Below, piece after piece: positions 18,039 through 26,794 of a stretch of 64,000 nt of DNA (position 1 is its first letter; each line of letters begins with the position of its first letter). This DNA comes from an uncultured Piscinibacter sp. Lineage in GTDB: Bacteria; Pseudomonadota; Gammaproteobacteria; Burkholderiales; Burkholderiaceae_C. A program made the translations under genes and the position numbers. The stretch is taken from positions 558,001 through 622,000 of the forward strand of contig NZ_CALFYO010000021.1 of the NCBI RefSeq assembly GCF_937952055.1. Direction: 5' to 3'. The notes under the pieces were generated by a model. It made no database searches. It saw nothing but the letters and a program-made list of their open reading frames with translations, and had not been told where the DNA came from.

Positions 18039-18245
18039 TCAGGGCGAGGCGGGTTTCGCCGCCTTGTCCGACCACAGCACGCCGCCGGTGGCCCAGTTCT
18101 CCCGGCGGATGTCGAAGAACACCACGTCCACGCCGTCGGCGCTGCCGCCGAGAACGCGCACGCAAGCCTCGGTCAGTTCCTTGGCGAGGGCGCGCTTCTG
18201 TTCGGGCGAGCGCCCTTCGAAGAGTTCGACGCGCAAGGTGGGCAT
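18039..18245 (-). CDS. 4-oxalocrotonate tautomerase-family protein
   Basis: A 68-residue tautomerase-like protein. Met is followed by Pro (MPTLRVELFEGRSPEQK), and in this family processed Pro1 is the catalytic base. The C-terminal DVVFFDIRRENWATGG matches the part that completes the active site of neighbouring subunits. The ATG at 18245 is preceded by GAGACC, a fair ribosome site. The substrate cannot be told from sequence. It is convergent with the small exported protein and divergent from the FecR gene. Confidence 0.85.
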   Translation of the reverse strand: MPTLRVELFEGRSPEQKRALAKELTEACVRVLGGSADGVDVVFFDIRRENWATGGVLWSDKAAKPASP

Positions 18246-18374
18246 GAGGGTCTCCTGGATCTCGTTCGGTACGGGGAATTGGAGCGGACTACCTAAAAAG
18301 GCACCCCACGAAAGAGGTGCGCCGCCCCCCCATTCTGGATGAAGCGTGGGGGCAAGCCGGCTCCTAAGCTGATT

Positions 18375-18402
18375 CCATCGAGAGCGTTTCCGCTCGATGG
18401 AG
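18375..18402 (+). promoter_or_regulatory. Stem-loop overlapping the ribosome site of the FecR-domain gene
   Basis: CCATCG (18375-18380) and AGCG (18383-18386) pair with CGCT (18391-18394) and CGATGG (18395-18400), leaving a TTTC loop and a two-base bulge. The GGAG ribosome site at 18399-18402 is partly inside the stem, 5 bp before the ATG at 18408, so the fold could limit translation. Confidence 0.4.
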
Positions 18403-18407
18403 TCATC

Positions 18408-19370
18408 ATGAAGCTGTCTGCCCTGCGCGCCGTCGCCCTGGCCCTGGTGGCCGCGCTGCCCGTGCACTGCATGGCAGCCTCGATCGGCATCGTGACCATC
18501 GTCGAGGGCGAGGCGACGATCTTGCGCGACGTGCAGCGTTTCACCGCTGCCGAGGGCCAGCGCGTGCACGACGGAGACATCCTGCGCACGGGCGAGCAGA
18601 CCCGGCACGCACGGGTCGAACTCTCCGATGGCAGCACCCTCGACCTTGGCCCCGGCACCGAACTGCTGCTGCAGCCGCGCGCCGTCGGCGCCTTCGCCGA
18701 ACGCGCCGCCACGCTCTACCTGGCGCGCGGCTGGCTGAAGATCGGCGCGGGCCGAGACCCTGGCGTGAGCGGCATCGCCAGCGCGACACTCGACCTGCAG
18801 CAGCTCGCGGGCACCGCCGTGCTGCGCGTGGCACCTGGCAGCGCGACGGCCTTCGTCGAGTCCGGAAGCGCGCGGGTCGCCGAGCCGCAGGCCGGCCGCG
18901 ACAGTGCTCCCCGATCGCTGCACGAGGGTGACGCCCTCGTGACGCGCGCCGGCGAGGCCGCCTCGCTCGCGCGCCGCCCGCCTGCCGAGATGCTGCAGGA
19001 TCTGCCGCGCGCCTTCGCCGACTCCCTGCCGCGCCGCGCCGCGCGCTTCCTGGCCAGCCCGGTCGAACCCGGCGCGGGCGAGCCGGTGACCTACACGGAA
19101 GCGTCGGCATGGATCAACGGCGAGCCCGCGCTGCGCACCCTCGCCGTGCAGCGCTTCGCACCGCGCGTGTCCGATCGCGCGTTCCGCGCCGCCTTGCTGC
19201 ACGAGATGCGCGCCCACCCCGAGTGGCACCGCGTGCTGTTCCCCGAGAAGTACCGGCCCAGGCCTGCGCCCGTGGCACGCCGCGCCGCGCCGCAAGACGC
19301 CCCGGTGGTGAGCCTGCACGGCCTGATGACCTGGCCGGGGGCTCCCGACGACCTCGCACCGAATCCCTGA
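18408..19370 (+). CDS. Exported FecR-domain protein
   Basis: A 320-residue protein with a signal peptide (cut near MAA-S) and a FecR-like beta domain: GIVTIVEGEATILRD, GDILRTGEQTRHARVELSDGST, GPGTELLLQP. The remainder, ~200 residues, is Ala/Arg-rich and ends near a Pro-rich stretch; I do not recognise it. The ATG at 18408 is used though the frame is open earlier. The next two genes, a haem-containing sensor and a Ser/Thr kinase, follow at 10 bp and with a 4-bp overlap, so the three form one signalling operon with this protein in the periplasm. Confidence 0.8.
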   Translation: MKLSALRAVALALVAALPVHCMAASIGIVTIVEGEATILRDVQRFTAAEGQRVHDGDILRTGEQTRHARVELSDGSTLDLGPGTELLLQPRAVGAFAERAATLYLARGWLKIGAGRDPGVSGIASATLDLQQLAGTAVLRVAPGSATAFVESGSARVAEPQAGRDSAPRSLHEGDALVTRAGEAASLARRPPAEMLQDLPRAFADSLPRRAARFLASPVEPGAGEPVTYTEASAWINGEPALRTLAVQRFAPRVSDRAFRAALLHEMRAHPEWHRVLFPEKYRPRPAPVARRAAPQDAPVVSLHGLMTWPGAPDDLAPNP

Positions 19371-19380
19371 GGAAGAGACG

Positions 19381-20262
19381 ATGAAGCTGCTGCTCAAGTT
19401 CAACCTGGTGTTCGTGCTGATCTTCCTGCTCGGACTGGGCGCCACCGGCGTGATGACGCGCCAGCTGCTGGAGCGCAATGCGCAGGAGGAGACGCTGCAG
19501 CATGCACGCTTCCTGCTCGAGAAGGCGCTCGCCGTGCGCTCCTACACGTCGACGCATGTGGCGCCACTGCTCGAGACGCAGATGAAGTACGCCTTCCTGC
19601 CGCAGTCCGTGCCCGCGTTCTCGGCCACGGAGGTGCTGGCCAGGATCCAGAAGAACCACCCGGAGTACATCTACAAGGAAGCGACGCTGAACCCGACCAA
19701 CCCGCGCGACCGCGCGGTCGAATGGGAAGCCGACGTGATCGCCGAGTTCCGCAAGTCGCCCGACACCCGCGAGTTCGTCGGCGAGCGCGACACGCCGTCC
19801 GGCCGCGCTCTCTACATCGCGCGACCGATCCGGATCGCCGACGCAGGCTGCCTGCGCTGCCACAGCACGGTGGAGGCCGCGCCACGCACGCTGGTGGAGA
19901 AGTACGGCCCTGCCAATGGCTTCGGCTGGCAGCTCGGCGAGGTGGTCGGCGCGCAGATGGTCTCGGTGCCGATGGCCGTGCCGATGTCGCGGGCACAGCA
20001 GGCTTGGGCGCTTTTCATGGGCATGCTGTCGGCGGTGTTCGTCGTCATCGCGGTGGCGCTCAACGCCATGCTCTGGTGGCTGGTGATCCGACCGGTGACA
20101 CGGCTGGCGCGGCTGGCCGACCGCGTCAGCCTCGGCGAGCTCTCGGCGCCCTCCTTCAACGTCGGCGCACGAGACGAGATCGGCCGGCTCGCCGCCTCGT
20201 TCAGCCGCATGCGCAAGAGCCTGGTGCAGGCGATGCGCATGCTCGAAGGAGCACCGTCGTGA
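19381..20262 (+). CDS. DUF3365 (Tll0287-like) haem sensor with HAMP domain
   Basis: A 293-residue membrane protein: an N-terminal helix (about residues 5-28), a periplasmic DUF3365 domain with one c-type haem site (CLRCH, ~residue 158), a second membrane helix (~205-235) and a HAMP linker (RPVTRLARLADRVSLGEL). No output domain follows, so signalling must pass to a partner. The next gene, a Ser/Thr kinase, overlaps its stop as GTGA and is the natural candidate. Known relatives of DUF3365 sense redox state or small ligands through the haem; the signal here is unknown. Confidence 0.85.
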   Translation: MKLLLKFNLVFVLIFLLGLGATGVMTRQLLERNAQEETLQHARFLLEKALAVRSYTSTHVAPLLETQMKYAFLPQSVPAFSATEVLARIQKNHPEYIYKEATLNPTNPRDRAVEWEADVIAEFRKSPDTREFVGERDTPSGRALYIARPIRIADAGCLRCHSTVEAAPRTLVEKYGPANGFGWQLGEVVGAQMVSVPMAVPMSRAQQAWALFMGMLSAVFVVIAVALNAMLWWLVIRPVTRLARLADRVSLGELSAPSFNVGARDEIGRLAASFSRMRKSLVQAMRMLEGAPS

Positions 20263-21713
20263 GCGCCCGTCCCTTCGACCTGGCACGCCGCGCCGATAGC
20301 GCCGCACCGCTGCCGCAGCGGCTGGGCAAGTACCTGGTCTCGCGCGTGCTCGGGGAAGGCGCGATGGGCGTGGTCTACCAGGCGCTCGACCCGGACATTC
20401 ACCGCCCGGTGGCGATCAAGGCGATCCGCGCGCCGCTGCTCTCGCCGGACGCGCAGGACATCTCCGCGACCGCGCGCTTCCGCACCGAAGCGCAGGCGGC
20501 AGGTCGGCTGTCGCACCCGAACATCGTCTCCGTCTACGAGTACGGTCAGGCCGACGACGCGCATTACATCGCGATGGAGTATGTCGACGGCATCTCCCTG
20601 CAGGCGCTGCTGTCGCGCGGCGACCGCCTGCCGCTGGACGATGCGCTCAGCGTGATGCAGCAGTTGCTGGAGGCGCTGGCCTGCGCCCATGCGCAGGGGG
20701 TGTGGCACCGCGACATCAAGCCGGCCAACCTGCTGCTCACGCCGGAAGGTCGCCTCAAGGTCACCGACTTCGGCATCGCACGCATCGACTCCGGCGAGCT
20801 CACGCACCACACCACCGTGCTCGGCTCGCCCGGCTACATGGCGCCCGAGCGCTACACTGACGAGATGCCGGATCGCCGCGTCGACATCTTCTCCAGCGGC
20901 GTGCTGTTCTACGAGCTGCTCACCGGCCGGACGCCCTTCTGCGGCGGCGCCGGCGCGGTGATGTACCAGGTGCTGAACACCGAGCCGCCACCGCCCTCCA
21001 CGCTCGCGCTCGATCCGCCGGTGCCGCCGCACTTCGATGCGCTGGTCGCGCAGGCGATCGCCAAGCGTGCCGCCGACCGGTTCGACGATGCCGCGCAGAT
21101 GCGTGTCGCGCTGTGCAAGGCCGCCGAGCGGCCGATCGCGCCGGCAGTGTCGGCGCAGACGATGCGCCGCTTGCGCTTCGGCCGCCTCGACGCGCCTACG
21201 CAGGTGCTGCCTCGCGCGATGGCGGTAATGCCGCGTGGCAGCACCCCGCAGAGGGCTCCCGGCGGGACCGCCCCGCAGTCGCTGGCCGACATCGAACAGT
21301 TGCTGCTGCCGCATCTCGGTCCGGTGGCACGCCTCGTGGTGCGCGACGCTGCGCGCCGGCATGCCGACCCGGCGGCCATGCTCGCCTGGCTCGCCGCCGA
21401 AGTGCTGGAACCCGAGGAGCGAGAGCCCTTCCTGGCGAAGGCCCGCCGGCTCGTGCCATGTGCCCCGCCCGTCGGCGCACCCGCACCTTCGGGCGCGCTG
21501 CCGGTGCTCGGCACCACGCCGATGCGACCCGAACTGGTGGAGAAGGCGCAGCAGGTGCTCGCCCGGCAGATCGGCCCGATCGCCGCCCTGCTGGCGCGGC
21601 GCGCAGCCGCCACGGCCTCGACCCGCGAAGCCTTCTTCGCCGCGCTGGCCGATGCCGCGAGGCCGGAGGTCGATCGCAAGGCGCTGCTCGCGCAGCTCTG
21701 GAAGCTGCGTTGA
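20259..21713 (+). CDS. Cytoplasmic Hanks-type Ser/Thr protein kinase
   Basis: A 484-residue kinase. Kinase marks in order: GEGAMGVVY (~31-39), VAIKAIRAP (catalytic Lys), EYVDGISL hinge, HRDIKPANLL catalytic loop, DFGIARID, GSPGYMAPE. Residues ~290-370 are a linker. The C-terminus has two related repeats (LLLPHLGPVARLVVRDAARR and VLARQIGPIAALLARRAAA), each followed by a helix pair, an accessory domain I cannot name. No membrane helix or PASTA repeats are seen. The GTG start overlaps the sensor stop, consistent with translational coupling. Confidence 0.9.
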   Translation: MSARPFDLARRADSAAPLPQRLGKYLVSRVLGEGAMGVVYQALDPDIHRPVAIKAIRAPLLSPDAQDISATARFRTEAQAAGRLSHPNIVSVYEYGQADDAHYIAMEYVDGISLQALLSRGDRLPLDDALSVMQQLLEALACAHAQGVWHRDIKPANLLLTPEGRLKVTDFGIARIDSGELTHHTTVLGSPGYMAPERYTDEMPDRRVDIFSSGVLFYELLTGRTPFCGGAGAVMYQVLNTEPPPPSTLALDPPVPPHFDALVAQAIAKRAADRFDDAAQMRVALCKAAERPIAPAVSAQTMRRLRFGRLDAPTQVLPRAMAVMPRGSTPQRAPGGTAPQSLADIEQLLLPHLGPVARLVVRDAARRHADPAAMLAWLAAEVLEPEEREPFLAKARRLVPCAPPVGAPAPSGALPVLGTTPMRPELVEKAQQVLARQIGPIAALLARRAAATASTREAFFAALADAARPEVDRKALLAQLWKLR

Positions 21714-21725
21714 ATGCGCCGCCGT

Positions 21726-23201
21726 TCAGTGCGCTTCGGCGGCCTTCGCGGCCTCGATCGCGCCGGCCCGGTCTTCCCTCGCGCCATTGAAGAAGATGTT
21801 CAGCAGCACCGCCGCCACGGCGGTGAGCAGGATGCCCGACTCGAGCAGCGGGTGCAGGCCGTGCGCCATCTGCTGCGTCCAGCGCGGCGCCACCAGAGGA
21901 ATGAGGCCGAAGCCGATGGACAGGGCGACGATGTAGAGGTTGTGGCGGTTGCCCTTGAAGTCCACCGTCGAGAGGATGCGGATGCCAGTGGCCGCGACCA
22001 TGCCGAACATCACCAGCCCTGCGCCGCCGAGCACGAACTGAGGGATCGACTCGACGAACGCCGCCATCTTCGGCAGCATGCCCAGCACGATCATGATGAT
22101 GCCGCCGGCCACGCAGACCCAGCGGCTCTTCACGCCGGTGACGCCGACCAGGCCGACGTTCTGCGAGAAGCTGGTGTAGGGGAAGGTGTTGAAGATGCCG
22201 CCGATCAGCGTGCCCAGGCCGTCGGTGCGCAGCCCGGCGGCAAGCGACGGCTGGTCGATCTTCCTTCCCGTCAAGTCGGACAGCGCCAGGAACATGCCGG
22301 TCGATTCGATCATCACCACGATCATCACCACCGACACGGTCAGGATCATCACGGCGTCGAAGGTGGGCATGCCGAAGGCGAAGGGGGTGACCACGTCGAA
22401 CCAGTGCGCCTTGGCCACCTTGTCGAAGTTCATCTTGCCCATCGCGATGGCCACGGCGCAGCCGGCCACGATGCCCAACAGCACCGAGATGTTCGCCACG
22501 AACCCTTTCGCGTACTTCACCAGCAGCAGGATGAACACCAGCACCGCGGCCGCCACCGCCATGTTGTCGAGCGCGCCGTAGCTCGGGTTGTTGCTCATCG
22601 GGATCGGCCCGGCCAGCTTGAGTGGCGCGCTCGCTGCCTCGGCCGCCGCCTTGGCCGCATCGACCATCGCCACGAGCTGGGGCACGTCCACGCTCTGCGC
22701 CAGCGGCGGCGGCCCACCCATCGCCCAACCCACGCCGACGCGCATCAGGCTGATGCCGATGATCGCGATGATGGTGCCGGTGACCACCGGCGGGAAGAAG
22801 CGCAGCAGCTTGCTGACCATCGGCGCGATCAGCATCGAAATCACGCCCGCGCCGATGATCGCGCCGAAGATCGCGCGCGCCCCGTCGACACCGGGCATCG
22901 CGTTGGCGAATGCCACCATCGGGCCGACGGCGGCGAAGGTCACACCCATCATCACCGGCAGCTTGATGCCGAACCAGCGCGTGACGCCGAGCGACTGGAC
23001 CAGCGTGACCAGCCCACAGCAGAACAGGTCGGCCGAGATCAGCAGCGCAACCTGCTCGGGCGTGAGCTTCAGGGCGCGGCCGACGATCAGCGGCACGGCG
23101 ATCGCGCCGGCGTACATCACCAGCACGTGCTGCAGGCCCAGCGCCGCGAGCCGCGGCGCCGGCAGTCTCTCGTCGACCGGGTGGACGGATGTCTCGCTCA
23201 A
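21726..23201 (-). CDS. NCS2-family purine permease (urate/xanthine:H+ symporter)
   Basis: A 491-residue integral membrane protein with about 14 helices. Family marks are the QH motif in LAALGLQHVLVMYAGAIAVPL near the N-terminus and the NAT signature QNVGLVGVTG in the C-terminal half, with GGIFNTFPYTSFS before it. It imports xanthine or urate by proton symport; urate is favoured because the gene follows puuD by 76 bp on the same strand. It is convergent with the kinase gene (12 bp between stops). Confidence 0.9.
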   Translation of the reverse strand: MSETSVHPVDERLPAPRLAALGLQHVLVMYAGAIAVPLIVGRALKLTPEQVALLISADLFCCGLVTLVQSLGVTRWFGIKLPVMMGVTFAAVGPMVAFANAMPGVDGARAIFGAIIGAGVISMLIAPMVSKLLRFFPPVVTGTIIAIIGISLMRVGVGWAMGGPPPLAQSVDVPQLVAMVDAAKAAAEAASAPLKLAGPIPMSNNPSYGALDNMAVAAAVLVFILLLVKYAKGFVANISVLLGIVAGCAVAIAMGKMNFDKVAKAHWFDVVTPFAFGMPTFDAVMILTVSVVMIVVMIESTGMFLALSDLTGRKIDQPSLAAGLRTDGLGTLIGGIFNTFPYTSFSQNVGLVGVTGVKSRWVCVAGGIIMIVLGMLPKMAAFVESIPQFVLGGAGLVMFGMVAATGIRILSTVDFKGNRHNLYIVALSIGFGLIPLVAPRWTQQMAHGLHPLLESGILLTAVAAVLLNIFFNGAREDRAGAIEAAKAAEAH

Positions 23202-23277
23202 TCGGGTCTCCTCGCAGTGTCCTGTGTCCAGAGCCTGATGGGGAAACCCTCCTCGGTCCGACAGGCGTACTGGCCGT

Positions 23278-24474
23278 TCACCGCACGGATGCGCCGGCCT
23301 CGAACCATCGCCCGAGCAAGGACCGTTCCGCGTCGGTGATCTGCGTGGCGTTGTTCATCGGCATGGTCTTCAGAACCACCGCCTGCTGGTAGAGCGCCTG
23401 GGCGTTCTTCGCGATCAGCTCGGGCGTGTGCAGTTGCACGCCCTTGCTGACCACCTGCTCGTCGTGGCACATGACGCAGCGCTGCGTCACCACCGCGCGC
23501 ACCTGTGCAAAGCTCGGCGGCGCCATGCTGGTGCTCTGCGCCAGTGGCGCGGGCGCAAGCCACGCGGCGAGCCCCGCGAGAAGCGCCGTGCCGGCGATCG
23601 CGAATTCCCAGGGCACGCGATGCCCGGCCACCAGCGCCTTGTGGCGCACCACGAAGCTGTGTCGGATCAGCGCGCCTGCGAGCATCACACCCACCAGCAC
23701 CAGCCAGTTGTGCTTCGCGCCGTAGAGGAAGCCGTAGTGGTTGCTGAGCATGGCGATCAGCACGGGCAGCGTGAAGTAGGTGTTGTGCACGCTGCGCTGC
23801 TTGGCCCGCTGCCCATGCACCGGGTCGACGGGCTGACCGGCCTTCATCTGCGCCATCACGGTGCGCTGCCCCGGGATGATCCAGAAGAACACGTTGGCGC
23901 TCATGGCCGTGGCCATCATCGCGCCGACGAGCAGGAAGGCCGCACGCCCCGCGAACAGCTGGCAGGCGAGCCACGACGCGACGACGACCGCGATCGTCAC
24001 GCCGATGCCGACGATGCGGTCGCCGCCGGGCTTGCGGCCGAAGGCACGGCAGATGCCGTCGTAGACGAGCCAGAACACCACGAGGAAGCCCAGCGCCGCG
24101 GCGATGGCGGCGGCCGGCGACCACGCGAACAGGTTCCTGTCGATCAGGAAGGTGCCCGCCTGGTAGAGGTAGAGCACGGTGAACAGCGCGAAGCCGGTCA
24201 GCCAGGTGGAGTAGCTCTCCCAGTAGAACCAGTGCAGGTTGGGCGGCAGCGACTTCGGCGCCACCATGTACTTCTGCGGGTGGTAGAAGCCGCCGCCGTG
24301 CACGGCCCAGAGTTCACCGTCGACGCCCTTGTCGACCAGATCGGGTGCGGTCGGCTTCGTCAGGCTGTTGTCGAGGAAGACGAAGTAGAACGACGAGCCG
24401 ATCCAGGCGATCGCCACGATGACGTGGGCCCAGCGCAGCAGCAGGTTGACCCAGTCGAGAACGTACGCTTCCAT
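23278..24474 (-). CDS. puuD: Membrane cytochrome-type urate hydroxylase
   Basis: Oxidises urate to 5-hydroxyisourate and passes electrons to the respiratory chain, in place of soluble urate oxidase. The 398-residue product has an N-terminal DUF989 domain with about eight helices (VNLLLRWAHVIVAIAWIGSSFYFVFLDNSL; GGGFYHPQKY; WESYSTWLTGF) and a C-terminal cytochrome c domain with CVMCH near residue 335 and MPMNN. The layout is that of PuuD. The start has the palindromic TGTATACA operator about 140 bp upstream. With the downstream permease it forms one unit, and UraH lies upstream on the same strand. Confidence 0.95.
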   Translation of the reverse strand: MEAYVLDWVNLLLRWAHVIVAIAWIGSSFYFVFLDNSLTKPTAPDLVDKGVDGELWAVHGGGFYHPQKYMVAPKSLPPNLHWFYWESYSTWLTGFALFTVLYLYQAGTFLIDRNLFAWSPAAAIAAALGFLVVFWLVYDGICRAFGRKPGGDRIVGIGVTIAVVVASWLACQLFAGRAAFLLVGAMMATAMSANVFFWIIPGQRTVMAQMKAGQPVDPVHGQRAKQRSVHNTYFTLPVLIAMLSNHYGFLYGAKHNWLVLVGVMLAGALIRHSFVVRHKALVAGHRVPWEFAIAGTALLAGLAAWLAPAPLAQSTSMAPPSFAQVRAVVTQRCVMCHDEQVVSKGVQLHTPELIAKNAQALYQQAVVLKTMPMNNATQITDAERSLLGRWFEAGASVR

Positions 24475-24608
24475 GCGCTGTCACTTCCTTTCGGCACGGG
24501 CCGCGCGCAAGAAGCGGGCCCATGGGCGGCCTCACCACAGCGGGCTCTGTGAGGCTGGAAGTGTCGCGACCGGTGTGGCACACCGGGCTCCGCGGCGACG
24601 CGACACAT

Positions 24609-24620
24609 AGTGTATACAGT
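24609..24620. promoter_or_regulatory. Candidate GntR operator in front of puuD
   Basis: AGTGTATACAGT contains the 8-bp palindrome TGTATACA and matches the perfect operator at 25070-25085 in 11 of 12 core positions. It lies in the 198-bp gap between uraH (stop 24673) and puuD (start 24474), where the puuD promoter would be. Confidence 0.65.
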
Positions 24621-24672
24621 CTCGCGCACGCTCCGATCCGGACTTACCCGGATTCGCGCCCGAGACCCGGCC

Positions 24673-25029
24673 TCAGCTGCCGCGATAGGTCGAGTACGAC
24701 CACGGGCTGGCCAGCAGCGGCACGTGGTAGTGCTGGCCCAGCGCGGCAAGGCCGAAGTCCAGCGGCACCTCGTCGAGGAAGGGCGGCTCGGCCAGCGCCG
24801 CGCCGCGCCGCCGGAAGTAGTCCGCCACCGCGAAGACGAGACGGTAGCGCCCGGGCCGGAACGCCTCGCCCTGCAGCAGCGGCGCGTCGGCACGGCCGTC
24901 GTGGTTGAGCGTGACGCGCTTGAGCTCCGTGGCCGTGCCATCGTCGCCGAGGCGATACAGCCGCACGGCCATGCCGGCCGCAGGGCAGCCGTTGGCGGTG
25001 TCGAGCACGTGGGTGGTGAGCTGGCCCAT
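24673..25029 (-). CDS. uraH: 5-hydroxyisourate hydrolase
   Basis: A transthyretin-like enzyme that hydrolyses 5-hydroxyisourate to OHCU, the step after PuuD. The 118-residue product carries the N-terminal signature THVLDTANGCPAAGM with the catalytic His, KRVTLNHDGRADAPLL in the middle, and ends in HYHVPLLASPWSYSTYRGS, the family C-terminal motif. The ATG at 25029 follows GAAAGGAATC, a good ribosome site; an open frame further upstream runs through the operator and was rejected. It is divergent from the GntR gene. Confidence 0.96.
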   Translation of the reverse strand: MGQLTTHVLDTANGCPAAGMAVRLYRLGDDGTATELKRVTLNHDGRADAPLLQGEAFRPGRYRLVFAVADYFRRRGAALAEPPFLDEVPLDFGLAALGQHYHVPLLASPWSYSTYRGS

Positions 25030-25069
25030 GGATTCCTTTCGTTCGGACGATTGGCTTGCAGTGTCGCCA

Positions 25070-25085
25070 AAAGTGTATACACTTT
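25070..25085. promoter_or_regulatory. Perfect palindromic operator between uraH and the GntR gene
   Basis: AAAGTGTATACACTTT is a perfect 16-bp palindrome centred between 25077 and 25078, 41 bp upstream of uraH and 31 bp upstream of the gntR start. Its core TGTATACA recurs in front of puuD. Palindromes of this kind are typical binding sites of FadR-subfamily GntR regulators, and this gene encodes one. Confidence 0.8.
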
Positions 25086-25115
25086 GATCCACGAATCAAG
25101 TACCGATCGAACACG

Positions 25116-25859
25116 ATGCCGCGTTCCAATCCCACCCTGCAGGTCGTCCGCGCCGGCGCGAAGGCGAGCAGTCCGCGCGCCAGCGCCGAGGCCGGAACGA
25201 GCACGCAGCGCATCGTCGAGTCGATCACCGCGGCGATCGTCGAGCGCCGCCTGATGCCCGGCACCAAGCTGGCCGAGCAGAAGATCGCCGACATCTTCAA
25301 GGTCTCGCGCACGCTGGTGCGCCAGGCGCTCAACCAGCTCAGCCGCGACAAGCTGGTCACGCTGGAGCCGGCGCGCGGCGCGCGCGTCGCCGAGCCCAGC
25401 ATCGAGGAAGCGCGCCAGGTCTTCGAAGTGCGGCGCATGCTCGAGTCGGCCATGATCCGCAGCGCCGCCAGCGGACTGACCGACGTGCAGCTTGCGGAGC
25501 TCCGCGCCCACCTGCGCGCCGAGCAGGCCGCGGTGCAGCGCACCGACGTCTCCGGCCGAACCCGGCTGCTGGCCGATTTCCACGTGGTGATCGCCCAGAT
25601 GCTCGGCAACCGGGTGCTGGCCGACTTGCTCGTCGACCTGGTCACCCGTTCCTCGCTGATCGCGCTGATGTACCAGTCCTCCCACTCGGCCGAGCATTCC
25701 TTCGCGGAGCACGTGGCCATCGTCGACGCCCTGTCGAGGCGCGACGCGCGCGCCGCCGTCAAGCTGATGGACGAGCACCTGCACAACGTCGAGCACAACC
25801 TGCGCCTCGATCCGCGCACGCCCGACCTCACCGACGCCCTCAAGCCCTACGCACCATGA
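25116..25859 (+). CDS. GntR-family (FadR/FCD) regulator of urate catabolism
   Basis: A 247-residue regulator. The winged helix covers about residues 30-95 (RIVESITAAIVERRLMPGTKL, VSRTLVRQALNQLSRDKLV); the C-terminal FCD domain runs to residue ~235 with metal-binding residues in DFHVVIA, EHVAIVDAL and MDEHLHNVEHNL. The ATG at 25116 was chosen as the first after the operator. It overlaps puuE by ATGA, is divergent from uraH and has matching palindromes in front of uraH/itself and of puuD. It is most likely a repressor relieved by a urate-pathway intermediate. Confidence 0.92.
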   Translation: MPRSNPTLQVVRAGAKASSPRASAEAGTSTQRIVESITAAIVERRLMPGTKLAEQKIADIFKVSRTLVRQALNQLSRDKLVTLEPARGARVAEPSIEEARQVFEVRRMLESAMIRSAASGLTDVQLAELRAHLRAEQAAVQRTDVSGRTRLLADFHVVIAQMLGNRVLADLLVDLVTRSSLIALMYQSSHSAEHSFAEHVAIVDALSRRDARAAVKLMDEHLHNVEHNLRLDPRTPDLTDALKPYAP

Positions 25860-26794
25860 GCAACACCACGGCTTCCTACCCACGCGACCTGGTCGGCTAC
25901 GGCCGCAATCCGCCGCACGCCCGCTGGCCGGGCAACGCCCGCATCGCGGTGCAGTTCGTGCTGAACTACGAGGAAGGCGGCGAGAACAGCGTGCTGCACG
26001 GCGACGCCGGCAGCGAGCAGTTCCTCTCGGAGATGTTCAGCCCTGCCGCCTACCCCGATCGCCACCTCAGCATGGAGTCGATCTACGAGTACGGCTCGCG
26101 GGTGGGCGTGTGGCGGCTGCTGCGCGAGTTCGAGCAACGCGGCCTGCCGTTGACGGTGTTCGGCGTCTCGATGGCGCTGGAGCGTCATCCCGAGCTGACC
26201 CGGGCCTTCGTCGAGCTGAAGCACGAGATCGCCTGCCATGGCTGGCGCTGGATCCACTACCAGGCCATGCCGGAGGAGCAGGAGCGCGAGCATCTGCGCA
26301 TCGGCATGGAAATCATCGAGAAGCTGACGGGCGAGAGACCGCTGGGCTGGTACACCGGCCGCGACAGCCCCAACACCCGCCGGCTCGTCGCCGACCACGG
26401 CGGCTTCGAGTACGACAGCGACTACTACGGCGACGACTTGCCGTTCTGGACGCAGGTGACGAGGACCGATGGCACGACGGTGCCGCACCTGATCGTGCCC
26501 TACACGCTGGACACCAACGACATGCGCTTCTCCCTGCCGCAGGGCTTCAGCCAGGGCGACGACTTCTTCACCTACCTGCGCGACGCCTTCGACGTGCTCT
26601 ACGCCGAGGGCGACGAGGCGCCCAAGATGCTGAGTGTCGGCATGCATTGCCGCCTGCTCGGCCGCCCCGGGCGCATGCGCTCGCTGCAGCGCTTCCTCGA
26701 CCACATCGAGCGCCACGACCGCGTCTGGGTGTGCCGCCGCATCGACATCGCGAGGCACTGGAGGCAGGTCCATCCGTTCAAGGTCCAGTCATGA
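25856..26794 (+). CDS. puuE: Allantoinase, PuuE (polysaccharide-deacetylase-like) type
   Basis: Hydrolyses allantoin to allantoate without the metal site of classical allantoinase. The 312-residue protein has a NodB-like barrel with FVLNYEEGGENSVLHGD (~32-48), SIYEYGSRVGVWRLL, EIACHGWRWIHYQ (~125) and GWYTGRDSPNTRRL. The length and the FSPAAYPDRH segment are typical of PuuE. It overlaps the gntR stop and the next start by 4 bp each, so the three genes are translationally coupled. Confidence 0.95.
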   Translation: MSNTTASYPRDLVGYGRNPPHARWPGNARIAVQFVLNYEEGGENSVLHGDAGSEQFLSEMFSPAAYPDRHLSMESIYEYGSRVGVWRLLREFEQRGLPLTVFGVSMALERHPELTRAFVELKHEIACHGWRWIHYQAMPEEQEREHLRIGMEIIEKLTGERPLGWYTGRDSPNTRRLVADHGGFEYDSDYYGDDLPFWTQVTRTDGTTVPHLIVPYTLDTNDMRFSLPQGFSQGDDFFTYLRDAFDVLYAEGDEAPKMLSVGMHCRLLGRPGRMRSLQRFLDHIERHDRVWVCRRIDIARHWRQVHPFKVQS

